Shown here one piece after another: positions 5,874 through 13,119 of a stretch of DNA of 19,944 nucleotides. Each line of letters opens with the position of its first letter. Position 1 is the stretch's first letter. The stretch covers positions 1 to 19,944 of the forward strand of contig CALHWR010000211.1 of NCBI GenBank assembly GCA_938036665.1, written 5' to 3'. The notes under the pieces were generated by a model. That model saw only the letters and a list, made by a program, of their open reading frames with translations. It had not been told where the DNA came from and searched no databases. The stretch comes from an uncultured Collinsella sp. GTDB lineage: Bacteria > Actinomycetota > Coriobacteriia > Coriobacteriales > Coriobacteriaceae. Both the position numbers and the translations under genes were made by a program.

Positions 5874-6771
5874 TGCAAAGAAACGTGGTGGATTGGGACG
5901 CGGACTCAATGCTTTGGTCTCAGAGGCTGAGTATGAGACCGGTGGTTCTGCTGCATCTGCTTCAAATGCCGCATCTGAAACAAAGCTACCTATTGAGGAT
6001 ATCGTTCCCAACCCTAATCAACCGCGAATTCACTTTAATGAAACTGAACTTCGCGAGTTGAGCGAGTCAATCCAAGAACATGGCGTTTTGCAGCCGCTCT
6101 TGGTTCGCAAGCATGGAAACGGTTATGAGATCATCGCTGGTGAGCGTCGTTACCAGGCGTCAAAGCTTGCTGGTCTTGAGGAACTGCCTGTCATCATTAA
6201 AGATGTTAATGATGAAGAGATGCTGGCTCTTGCTCTTATCGAAAACCTTCAGCGTTCTGACCTGAATCCCGTCGAAGAGGCTAAGGGCTATCGCCAGCTC
6301 ATCGATGCTAGCGGTATGACCCAGGAGGCATTGTCGAAGGCCGTAAGCAAGTCACGCTCTGCAATTACAAACTCGCTGCGCCTTCTCGATCTCCCCGAAG
6401 TAGTTCAGCAGATGATTTTTGAGGGTAAACTTACTGCTGGTCACGCACGTGCGATTCTTGCAGTTCCCTATGAGGATGCTCGAATTCGACTTGCAGAGAA
6501 GGTTGTTGCGGAGGGCCTTTCCGTGAGAGCGACAGAAAATCTTGCTCCATTGTTTTCTGCCGGAGAGACACCTAAGACGCCGCGGCCTGCAACGCCTCAG
6601 TCTTTTAAAAAGGCTGCGCGTGTACTTCGTCAGGTATTTAATACCAACGTGCGTGTGAAGAGCTCGCGTGGAAAGAATAAGATTGAGATTGAGTTTAAAG
6701 ACGAGGAAGAGCTCTCTCGTATTCTTGGTGAAATGATTCAGTTTGATCAAGGAGGCCAAGATGAGGAATAA
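5866..6771 (+). CDS. parB: ParB/Spo0J centromere-binding CTPase
   Basis: This 301-residue ParB protein loads onto parS and spreads as a CTP-dependent DNA clamp, forming the partition complex. The N terminus KKRGGLGRGLNALVSE is the ParA-stimulating region. The ParB/Srx-like CTP-binding domain (about residues 40-130) has NPNQPR, the GERRYQASKLAGL box at 92-104 and the ALIENLQRSDLNPVEEA box. A helix-turn-helix for parS recognition follows (about 150-180, TQEALSKAVSKSRSAITNSLRLL), then a C-terminal dimerisation domain (about 245-301). The GTG start at 5866 overlaps the parA stop by 8 bp, and its own end overlaps the downstream small gene by 11 bp. Three cognate parS sites lie just upstream of parA. 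Confidence 0.96.
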   Translation: MPSAKKRGGLGRGLNALVSEAEYETGGSAASASNAASETKLPIEDIVPNPNQPRIHFNETELRELSESIQEHGVLQPLLVRKHGNGYEIIAGERRYQASKLAGLEELPVIIKDVNDEEMLALALIENLQRSDLNPVEEAKGYRQLIDASGMTQEALSKAVSKSRSAITNSLRLLDLPEVVQQMIFEGKLTAGHARAILAVPYEDARIRLAEKVVAEGLSVRATENLAPLFSAGETPKTPRPATPQSFKKAARVLRQVFNTNVRVKSSRGKNKIEIEFKDEEELSRILGEMIQFDQGGQDEE

Positions 6772-7015
6772 GATTTTTACTGCGATTGCATTGGCGACGA
6801 CTGTCGCGGCTGGTGCCTTTGCTGGTTATAAGATCGCGACAGACGATGAACTTCGAGGCCGTTTGCTTCGTGGCGCGCAAGATATCGTTGATACATCCAA
6901 GAAGAAAATGGATGTTATGACAGAAGATGTTGCCATGCGAACTGCTCAGGTAACGAAAAATCCTAAGATTAATCAAGGTTGGGTTAGTAACCAATGGGAA
7001 AATGTAGGCTATTAG
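6761..7015 (+). CDS. Small single-pass membrane protein coupled to parB
   Basis: This 84-residue protein of no recognised family begins MRNKIFTAIALATTVAAGAF. It has one hydrophobic helix (about residues 4-22) and a mostly charged, probably helical tail containing DDELRGRLLRGAQDIVDTSKK and ending in WENVGY. The ATG at 6761 has AAGGAGG at 6749-6754 inside the parB coding end, and the reading frames overlap by 11 bp, so translation is probably coupled to parB. The hydrophobic segment could be a membrane anchor or an uncleaved signal; no lipobox is seen. A stress-type YtxH-like membrane protein is a possible distant relative (Ala/Gly-rich anchor followed by a charged helix), but this is a guess. 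Its place in the parAB operon suggests a role near the origin or membrane, which is inference only. Confidence 0.8.
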   Translation: MRNKIFTAIALATTVAAGAFAGYKIATDDELRGRLLRGAQDIVDTSKKKMDVMTEDVAMRTAQVTKNPKINQGWVSNQWENVGY

Positions 7016-7023
7016 GTACCTAA
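7012..7023. repeat. 12-bp palindrome TTAGGTACCTAA, copy 2
   Basis: This is identical to the palindrome at 3508-3519, including the following C. It overlaps the stop codon of the small membrane protein gene. Function is unknown; chance is a real alternative for a sequence this short. Confidence 0.35.
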
Positions 7024-7045
7024 CAATTACTTAGCATATTTTGAT

Positions 7046-7084
7046 GGGTCCTTGTCTGATTCACGAGACAAGGACCCCTTATTT
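7046..7084 (+). terminator. Intrinsic terminator of the parAB operon
   Basis: A perfect 12-bp stem, GGGTCCTTGTCT at 7046-7057 pairing with AGACAAGGACCC at 7066-7077, has an 8-base loop and is followed by CTTATTTT. It lies about 30 bp after the small membrane protein gene and so closes the rsmG/parAB unit. Confidence 0.85.
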
Positions 7085-7139
7085 TGGCCGTAAAAATGGG
7101 ACCAGTAGCAGCTGATTCAAAATTAAGGTCAATAAATGA

Positions 7140-7175
7140 AACGACCCCGGTTGCATATCCTGCAACCGGGGTCGT
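7140..7175 (-). terminator. Intrinsic terminator of rlmN
   Basis: A long perfect stem of about 15 bp (ACGACCCCGGTTGCA and its complement around the loop TATCC) lies downstream of rlmN. On the minus strand it is followed by a T-rich stretch (TTTCATTTATT), so it most likely ends leftward rlmN transcription. It may also act as a backup for rightward transcription. Confidence 0.75.
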
Positions 7176-7179
7176 TCGA

Positions 7180-7195
7180 TGTTTCACATGAAACG
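7180..7195. promoter_or_regulatory. Degenerate parS-like site
   Basis: TGTTTCACATGAAACG matches 14 of 16 bases of the parS consensus found three times upstream of parA, with changes at one central base and the last base. It lies between the rlmN stop and its terminator, about 2.2 kb from the perfect sites. ParB of other species tolerates such substitutions with reduced affinity, so this could be a weak accessory parS. Confidence 0.55.
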
Positions 7196-7213
7196 TTTTG
7201 GGGTGCGACTCCC

Positions 7214-8266
7214 CTATGCGTTTTTCTGAACTTTAAAGCGCTGCTTCAGCTGTCCGCAAGCGGCGTCAATATCGTTACCACGGGAGTTACGAATCGTGGT
7301 CTCGATGCCACGGGACTCAAGACGACGCTGAAGATCCTCAACCTTATGAATCGGCGACGGCTTGAGCGGGCTGCCCTCGATGTCGTTAAGCTGAATTAGA
7401 TTAACGTGGCACAGCGTTCCCTCGCAGAAGTCGCAGAGCGCCTGCATCTCGGGATTCGTATCGTTGACGCCTTCGATCATGGCATACTCATAGGTCGGGC
7501 GGCGGCCAGTCTTCTCGGTGTAGAGCTGAAGTGCCTCGTGAAGGCGAAGCAGCGTGTACTTCTTAACACCGGGCATGAGCTTATTGCGCGTCGACTGGAT
7601 GGCGGAATGCAGGGAAACGGCAAGAGTGAACTGCTCGGGGATATCGGCAAATTTGCGAATACCGGGAATAACGCCGCTGGTAGAGACGGTGAGGTGACGA
7701 GCGCCGATACCGATGCCATCGGGGTCGTTGAGGATACGCAGCGCCTTGAGAACCTCGTCGTAGTTGGCAAACGGCTCGCCCTGGCCCATGAAGACAACGC
7801 TTGTGGCACGCTCGCCAAAGTCGTTGGATACATGAAGCACCTGGTCGACGATCTCTTGAGCGGTCAGAGAGCGCTTGAGGCCGTTGAGACCGGTAGCGCA
7901 AAAGGCACAGCCCATGCCGCAGCCTGCCTGGGTGGAAACGCAGACGGAAAGCTTGTTACGACGGGGCATGCCGACAGTCTCGACGGAAATGCCATCGTGG
8001 TACTCGAGCAGATACTTGCGCGAGCCATCTTTGGAAACCTGCTTGGTGAGTTCAGTCGGCGTATCAAAGGCAAAAGCCTCTTTAAGCTGCTCACGGAAAG
8101 CCTTGGGGAGGTTGGTCATATCGTCAAACGAACAAACGTTCTTCTCAAAGACCCATTCGATGAGCTGCTTCGCGCGGAAGGCGGGCTGGCCAAGTTCGGC
8201 CACGAGCTCGCGAATATCGTTTTGGCTCAAGTCGCGAATGTCCTGAGATTTAGTCCTGGGATTCAT
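7214..8266 (-). CDS. rlmN: Dual-specificity RlmN 23S rRNA/tRNA adenine-C2 methyltransferase
   Basis: This is a 350-residue radical-SAM enzyme that methylates C2 of A2503 in 23S rRNA and of A37 in some tRNAs. The radical-SAM cysteines are C116, C120 and C123 in CGMGCAFC, binding a 4Fe-4S cluster. The C-terminal catalytic cysteine that resolves the methyl-transfer intermediate is C337 in DIDAACGQL. The conserved VETVGMP loop (about 95-101) and the HSAIQSTRNKLMPG block are typical of RlmN. The SAM-binding 'GGE-like' motif reads MGQGEPFANYD, where many RlmN proteins have MGMGEP. It is divergent from ddl, with 85 bp between them, and has AAAGG just upstream of its ATG. Length and the C-terminal segment favour RlmN over the resistance enzyme Cfr. 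Confidence 0.94.
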   Translation of the reverse strand: MNPRTKSQDIRDLSQNDIRELVAELGQPAFRAKQLIEWVFEKNVCSFDDMTNLPKAFREQLKEAFAFDTPTELTKQVSKDGSRKYLLEYHDGISVETVGMPRRNKLSVCVSTQAGCGMGCAFCATGLNGLKRSLTAQEIVDQVLHVSNDFGERATSVVFMGQGEPFANYDEVLKALRILNDPDGIGIGARHLTVSTSGVIPGIRKFADIPEQFTLAVSLHSAIQSTRNKLMPGVKKYTLLRLHEALQLYTEKTGRRPTYEYAMIEGVNDTNPEMQALCDFCEGTLCHVNLIQLNDIEGSPLKPSPIHKVEDLQRRLESRGIETTIRNSRGNDIDAACGQLKQRFKVQKNA

Positions 8267-8281
8267 GGAAGCCTTTCGATT

Positions 8282-8311
8282 TTGGGGAAACGTAGAGGGT
8301 ATCGCTACAAT
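8282..8311 (+). promoter_or_regulatory. Possible ddl promoter
   Basis: TACAAT at 8306-8311 is a good -10 element, placed 40 bp before the ddl start. The best upstream partner is TTGGGG at 8282-8287 with an 18-bp spacer, a weak -35. It is supported mainly by its location in the divergent rlmN-ddl gap. Confidence 0.35.
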
Positions 8312-8351
8312 ATGGTATCAGCTGCAGAAATTATAGAGGAGGAGTCTGCCC

Positions 8352-9317
8352 ATGCCGGGTAAAAGCCTAGAGAACATGCACGTAGCGGTCTTGGCGGGCG
8401 GTCATTCCGCTGAGCGCGAGATCTCGCTCAATTCGGGAAAGAACGTTGTGGTGGCACTGAAGGAAGCCGGCTACACCTCGGTGGAGCTGCTTGACACGGC
8501 CGCTGATGACTTTATGGTAACCATGGCGACCGGCGGATTCGATGTGGCATTTATCGCCATGCACGGCGCCGGCGGTGAGGATGGCGCCATGCAGGGTGCC
8601 ATGGAGACCCTGGGTATCCCCTACACGGCCTCGGGCGTACTTGCCAGCGCCTGCGGTGCCGACAAGGAGGTCTCTAAGCTCCTATACGCCAAGGCGGGCA
8701 TTCCCATTGCCCCCGGCCTTGCGCTCGAGATGGGCGACGAAGTCGATATCGATCATATCGTCGAGGTTTGTGGCGAGCGCTGCTTTGTGAAGCCGGCCGT
8801 CAACGGTTCCAGCTATGGCATTTCCCTGGTCCACGAGCCCTCCGAGCTGCCCGCGGCAATCGCCAAGGCGTTTGAGTTTGGCGACAAAGTGCTGGTCGAG
8901 AAGTGCATCGAGGGCACCGAGATCACCGTCGGCGTATACGGCGAGGATGACGTGCGCGCCCTGCCGATTGTTGAGATCCGTAAGCCCGAGGACTGCGAGT
9001 TCTACGATCTGGACGTGAAGTATGTCGACCCCACGGATATCCATCGCATTCCGGCACAGATTTCGCCCGAGAACTACGCTCGCGCTCAGGAACTTGCCTG
9101 TGCCGCTCACAAGGCCCTCGGCTGCCTGGGTATCTCGCGCAGCGACTTTATCGTGAGCGAGAATGGCCCCGTCATCCTCGAGACCAATACCATTCCCGGC
9201 ATGACCGATACGTCGCTGTATCCGGATGAAATCCGCCACACCGACGACATGACGTTCCCGCAGGTCTGCGACAGCCTAATCCGTATGGGACTTCGTCGAG
9301 CGGGCATTGCATGCTAA
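8352..9317 (+). CDS. ddl: D-alanine--D-alanine ligase
   Basis: This 321-residue ATP-grasp enzyme makes the D-Ala-D-Ala dipeptide for peptidoglycan precursors. Visible motifs are the N-terminal LAGGHSAEREISLNSG (residues 14-29), the HGAGGEDGAMQG loop (71-82), the ATP-binding KPAVNGSSYGIS (147-158), the omega-loop FYDLDVKY (217-224), and the metal-binding ILETNTIPGMTDTSLYP (275-291, with E277 and N279). The K-Y pair in the omega loop is that of D-Ala-D-Ala ligases and not of the VanA-type D-Ala-D-Lac enzymes, so vancomycin-sensitive precursors are expected (inference). The start has GAGGAGGAG at 8336-8344. The stop overlaps the dinG start by 7 bp, so the two are probably translated together. 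Confidence 0.95.
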   Translation: MPGKSLENMHVAVLAGGHSAEREISLNSGKNVVVALKEAGYTSVELLDTAADDFMVTMATGGFDVAFIAMHGAGGEDGAMQGAMETLGIPYTASGVLASACGADKEVSKLLYAKAGIPIAPGLALEMGDEVDIDHIVEVCGERCFVKPAVNGSSYGISLVHEPSELPAAIAKAFEFGDKVLVEKCIEGTEITVGVYGEDDVRALPIVEIRKPEDCEFYDLDVKYVDPTDIHRIPAQISPENYARAQELACAAHKALGCLGISRSDFIVSENGPVILETNTIPGMTDTSLYPDEIRHTDDMTFPQVCDSLIRMGLRRAGIAC

Positions 9318-12205
9318 TCGAGGACGCGGTTTCGTCAGGAACGCCGCAGTTTGTCATCGACTCCTATGCCACGCTTGCCGAACGCGCCAAAACCCAATCG
9401 TTTGGCCTCATCGAGGAAGATGTTATCGTCCTCGATACCGAGACCACGGGTCTTTCGGTGCAGGACAACGAGCTTATCGAGATATCAGCGGCCCGTCTTT
9501 CGGGCCGCGAGGTCATCGACCGCTTCGATACCTTCGTGCATCCCAGGCAGCTGATTCCCGCCGAGATTACCGAGCTCACGAGCATTACAAATGCCGATGT
9601 TGCAGATGCCCCGTCGGCGGTTGAGGCCGTCGCCGCTCTCGCCGATTTTGTCGGTGGCTGCCCGGTGATCGCACACAACGCCACGTTCGACCGCTCGTTT
9701 ATCGAGTCGGTCAAAGGCGGCGTCAACGTGAGCGATATTTGGATCGATTCGCTGGCGCTGTCGCGCATCGCGCTTCCGCGCCTGGCCTCGCACAAGCTGT
9801 CTTTTATGGCCGATCTGTTTGGCTGCGACTCGGTATCACACCGTGCCAATGCCGACGTCGACGCCCTGTGTGGCGTATGGCGCGTGTTGCTCGTGGCGCT
9901 CACCGACTTGCCCCAGGGCCTCATGGCGCGCCTAGCCGACATGCATCCGGACGTGCCTTGGTCCTATCGTCCTATCTTCTCATTCTTGGCAGGGCAGAAC
10001 CCTGGTTCCATCTTCTCTCTCAGCGCCGCTCGTGCTGACGTTCTCAAGGCCGATCGCGCCGACGATCGGGTGGACGCCGATGAACTGCCGGTTCTCAAGA
10101 TGCCGAGTCGTGAGGAGATCGAGGCAGACTATGCGCCAGGTGGCCTGGTCAATCGCATGTATCCCACCTACGAGCCGCGTGATGAGCAGATCGCGATGGC
10201 GCTCGAGGTCCGCGATGCGCTGGTCACGGGCACTCATCGAGTAATTGAGGCAGGCACCGGCGTCGGCAAATCGATGGCCTATCTGGTGCCTTTTGCCGAG
10301 GCAGCACGCCGTAACAACATCACGGTTGGTATTGCGACCAAATCGAACAATCTTGCCGACCAGCTCATGTACCATGAGCTGCCAAAACTTGCCGAGCAAC
10401 TGGACGGTGGTCTGTCATTTTGCGCTCTCAAGGGGTATGACCACTATCCGTGCCTGCGCAAGCTTGAGCGCATGAGCCGCGGCCAGGTCGAGATTACCAC
10501 CAAGCGCGATCCGGCGGACACGCTCACGGCGGTCGCGGTCATTATGGCGTACGTCTGCCAATCAGCCGATGGCGACCTCGACTCGCTCGGCATTCGGTGG
10601 CGCAGCGTCAACCGTCCCGACTTTACGACGGCCTCGCGCGAGTGTGCTCGTCGCCTCTGCCCGTTTTTCCCTGATAAATGTTTGGTCCACGGCGCTCGCC
10701 GTCGTGCGGCGCATGCCGATGTGGTGGTCACCAACCATTCCCTGCTGTTCCGCAACGTCGCGGCCGAGGGCAGGATTTTGCCGCCGATTCGTCATTGGGT
10801 AATCGACGAGGCCCATTCCATCGAGCGCGAGGCGCGCCGTCAGTGGGCGCGCGTGGTGTCGGCGGACGAATCACGCGTCCTGTTCGAGCGCCTGGGTGGT
10901 TCGAGCACCGGCGCGCTAAGCCAGGTTTCCCGTGATTTGGCAACCTCCGAGGGCTCTACGCTCTATCTGGGCCTTACTGCCAAGGCGACGTCGACGGTTG
11001 CCCGCGCGAGCATGGCAATCGCCGACGTGTTCGATGGCGTTCGCGAGCTCGGCCGCCGTGCGCGTGGGGGTTATGACAATGCCAATCTATGGATTGGCCC
11101 CGAGCTGCGCGAATCAGACGACTGGCATGATTTCTTACAGTCGGCCTACACTGGCATCGACGCATTGGAACAAGCTGACAAGAGCGTCGACGCGCTGGTG
11201 CAAGCCGTCGCCGCCGACAAGCCCGAGGTTGTTGTCGACCTGGGTGATATCTCGCGCCGCCTGCACGAGCTGGCCGAGAACCTCAAACTCATCATTGATG
11301 GCACCGATGAGCACTACGTGTATTCGCTGCAGGTCAATCGCAGACTTCGTGCCGGCGGAGAGTCGATGACCGCAGAGCGCATCGACATTGGCGAGGCTTT
11401 GGCAACCGAGTGGCTACCCGAGGTTCACACGGCTATCTTTGCCTCGGCGACCATGACGGTGTCCAAAAGCTTTGAGCACTTTAACCATGCGGTCGGCCTT
11501 GATCGCATCGGTGCTTCAACGTCGTCATCGCTGCACTTGGATTCGAGCTACGACTTCGATTCGAACATGGCTGTAGTCGTTGCGGGCGATATCCCCGATC
11601 CGCGCGATCGTGAGAGCTATCTTACGGCGCTCGAGCGCGTACTGGTCGACGCCCATCTTGCCATGGGCGGATCGGTGCTCACGTTGTTCACCAATCGGCG
11701 CGACATGGAGGACCTATACGCCCGCGTTGAGCCCAAGATGGCCCGTGCGGGTCTGGAGCTCAACTGCCAGCAGCGCAACTCATCTCCTCGTCGCCTGCGC
11801 GACCGGTTTATCAACGAACCGACCTCGTCGCTTTTTGCGCTCAAGGCCTTCTGGGAGGGGTTTGATGCCAGCGGCGAGACGCTGCGCTGCGTCATCATTC
11901 CCAAGTTGCCGTTCTCAAGCCCCACGGACCCGCTCTCGTGCGAGCGCAACCTGCGCGAAGACCGCGCATGGGCGCGCTATTCGCTGCCCGAGGCGGTGCT
12001 CGAGGTTAAGCAGGCCGCGGGGCGTTTGATTCGCTCGTCGACCGATAGCGGTGTGCTGATCTTGGCGGATCCTCGCCTGGTGACGAAGGGCTATGGCAAG
12101 AAGTTCTTAACGTCGCTGCCCACGAGCTCCTACCAGCGCATCGAATCGGCGCAGATTGGGCACTATCTACAGCTGTGGCGTGCACGCCACGAGCGGCGGC
12201 GCTAA
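9311..12205 (+). CDS. dinG: DinG-family exonuclease/helicase with DEDDh domain and four Fe-S-type cysteines
   Basis: This 964-residue fusion starts with a DEDDh 3'-5' exonuclease domain (about residues 36-195), as in DnaQ/epsilon: D42 and E44 in LDTETTGL, D127 in HNATFD, and H177 and D182 in HRANADVDA. An XPD/DinG-type superfamily 2 helicase follows (about 285-950), with Walker A AGTGVGKS (314-321), DEAH at 499-502, and motif VI QAAGRLIRS near 900-908. Cysteines C381, C445, C450 and C457 have the spacing of a DinG/XPD 4Fe-4S domain. Such proteins unwind D-loops, R-loops and other DNA structures during repair. The start codon overlaps the end of ddl, and the 3' end overlaps the convergent WYL gene by 4 bp. 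The fused exonuclease is the Gram-positive arrangement; all catalytic residues of both domains appear present. Confidence 0.93.
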   Translation: MLIEDAVSSGTPQFVIDSYATLAERAKTQSFGLIEEDVIVLDTETTGLSVQDNELIEISAARLSGREVIDRFDTFVHPRQLIPAEITELTSITNADVADAPSAVEAVAALADFVGGCPVIAHNATFDRSFIESVKGGVNVSDIWIDSLALSRIALPRLASHKLSFMADLFGCDSVSHRANADVDALCGVWRVLLVALTDLPQGLMARLADMHPDVPWSYRPIFSFLAGQNPGSIFSLSAARADVLKADRADDRVDADELPVLKMPSREEIEADYAPGGLVNRMYPTYEPRDEQIAMALEVRDALVTGTHRVIEAGTGVGKSMAYLVPFAEAARRNNITVGIATKSNNLADQLMYHELPKLAEQLDGGLSFCALKGYDHYPCLRKLERMSRGQVEITTKRDPADTLTAVAVIMAYVCQSADGDLDSLGIRWRSVNRPDFTTASRECARRLCPFFPDKCLVHGARRRAAHADVVVTNHSLLFRNVAAEGRILPPIRHWVIDEAHSIEREARRQWARVVSADESRVLFERLGGSSTGALSQVSRDLATSEGSTLYLGLTAKATSTVARASMAIADVFDGVRELGRRARGGYDNANLWIGPELRESDDWHDFLQSAYTGIDALEQADKSVDALVQAVAADKPEVVVDLGDISRRLHELAENLKLIIDGTDEHYVYSLQVNRRLRAGGESMTAERIDIGEALATEWLPEVHTAIFASATMTVSKSFEHFNHAVGLDRIGASTSSSLHLDSSYDFDSNMAVVVAGDIPDPRDRESYLTALERVLVDAHLAMGGSVLTLFTNRRDMEDLYARVEPKMARAGLELNCQQRNSSPRRLRDRFINEPTSSLFALKAFWEGFDASGETLRCVIIPKLPFSSPTDPLSCERNLREDRAWARYSLPEAVLEVKQAAGRLIRSSTDSGVLILADPRLVTKGYGKKFLTSLPTSSYQRIESAQIGHYLQLWRARHERRR

Positions 12206-13119
12206 AGCGGACAGACGAGGGTTTTTGCCATATCGCACAGACACTTTGACAGGGCGGGGTCATCCAAGATGCGGATGGCTCCGCCCGCTGCGATTATCTG
12301 GCTCAGCAGCCAACGCTCGGAGCCGTAATGTACGGTTACCGTTGCCATGTCTGTCCCGCTGCGCTTGATTAGGGTGATGCCGGCCCAGTCCAGATGCTCC
12401 GCCATATCGAATGGCATCAAGAGCTTTGCGCTGCGCTGCGTTCGGGCAAGGGAATCGTGGAGGGATGCGACGTCCGGTGCGTGAGGCACGACGGAGTCTT
12501 CCGTTAAGGCGAGTCCCTCGATTTTATCCATGCGATAGGTGCGCTGCTCATCGACTGCGATGTCCCAGGCAATCAGGTATGTTTGGTCGCCGTTTGCCGT
12601 AATGCGCAAGGGGTCGACCAGACGCTCGCGTGGCCGTGCATCGTCCATCGAGCGATACGAGATACGGCAGCGAACGCCGTCCTGAATGGCGCAGCTCAGC
12701 TGCTGCCAGTGCGACCCGTGGTTGACGGTGTCAAAGACGCGCTGGTTATAGCCGAGCTCTTCGGGTAGAAGAGCAAATCGAATCCGAGCCGCCGTCTGCG
12801 GCTCGATCCCCAACGATTCAAGCTCGTGGTTGAGCACGGCGCCCTCGGCGGCACTCAGGCGCAGCGGTAGCACACGACCGGCGTCACCGGTGAGGACCAC
12901 ACGCTCGCCGTGGCATTCGCAGATGATGCGCGCGCCCGATTCTCGGTCCGCGAGCGTCGAGACGATCTCGAGAATCTCGTCGAGCGACGCCCCCGTGATG
13001 TCAAAGCGACTGCAAATCTCGTTTCGAGTCATGCCGTTCTCGCCGGCGGCGTAGAGGGCCTCCATGATGTCGATGGCGCGCGAGAGCCTCTGCTCGCTGG
13101 TGAGTTTACGCACGGGCAT
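12202..13119 (-). CDS. WYL-domain transcriptional regulator (PafC-like)
   Basis: This 305-residue protein has an N-terminal helix-turn-helix (about residues 8-60: RLSRAIDIMEALYAAGENGMTRNEIC and onward) and a WYL domain in the middle (about 130-215). The WYL core shows the family pattern RERLVDPLRITANGDQTYLIAWD followed by RTYRMDKIEGL, with the W-Y-L triad read here as T-Y-L. A C-terminal WCX-like extension follows. WYL domains sense ligands or single-stranded nucleic acid, and many control DNA-damage or phage-defence genes. The gene is the second of a tandem pair; its start lies inside the end of the upstream WYL gene (14-bp overlap), as in mycobacterial pafB-pafC, whose products act together. 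Assignment as PafC-like rests on architecture and pairing, not on alignment. Confidence 0.85.
   Translation of the reverse strand: MPVRKLTSEQRLSRAIDIMEALYAAGENGMTRNEICSRFDITGASLDEILEIVSTLADRESGARIICECHGERVVLTGDAGRVLPLRLSAAEGAVLNHELESLGIEPQTAARIRFALLPEELGYNQRVFDTVNHGSHWQQLSCAIQDGVRCRISYRSMDDARPRERLVDPLRITANGDQTYLIAWDIAVDEQRTYRMDKIEGLALTEDSVVPHAPDVASLHDSLARTQRSAKLLMPFDMAEHLDWAGITLIKRSGTDMATVTVHYGSERWLLSQIIAAGGAIRILDDPALSKCLCDMAKTLVCPL

Noticed and set aside
7406..8362. Rightward ORF of 318 codons opposite rlmN
   Set aside because: The minus-strand protein is a full RlmN with all catalytic motifs; the plus-strand ORF has no recognisable family features.
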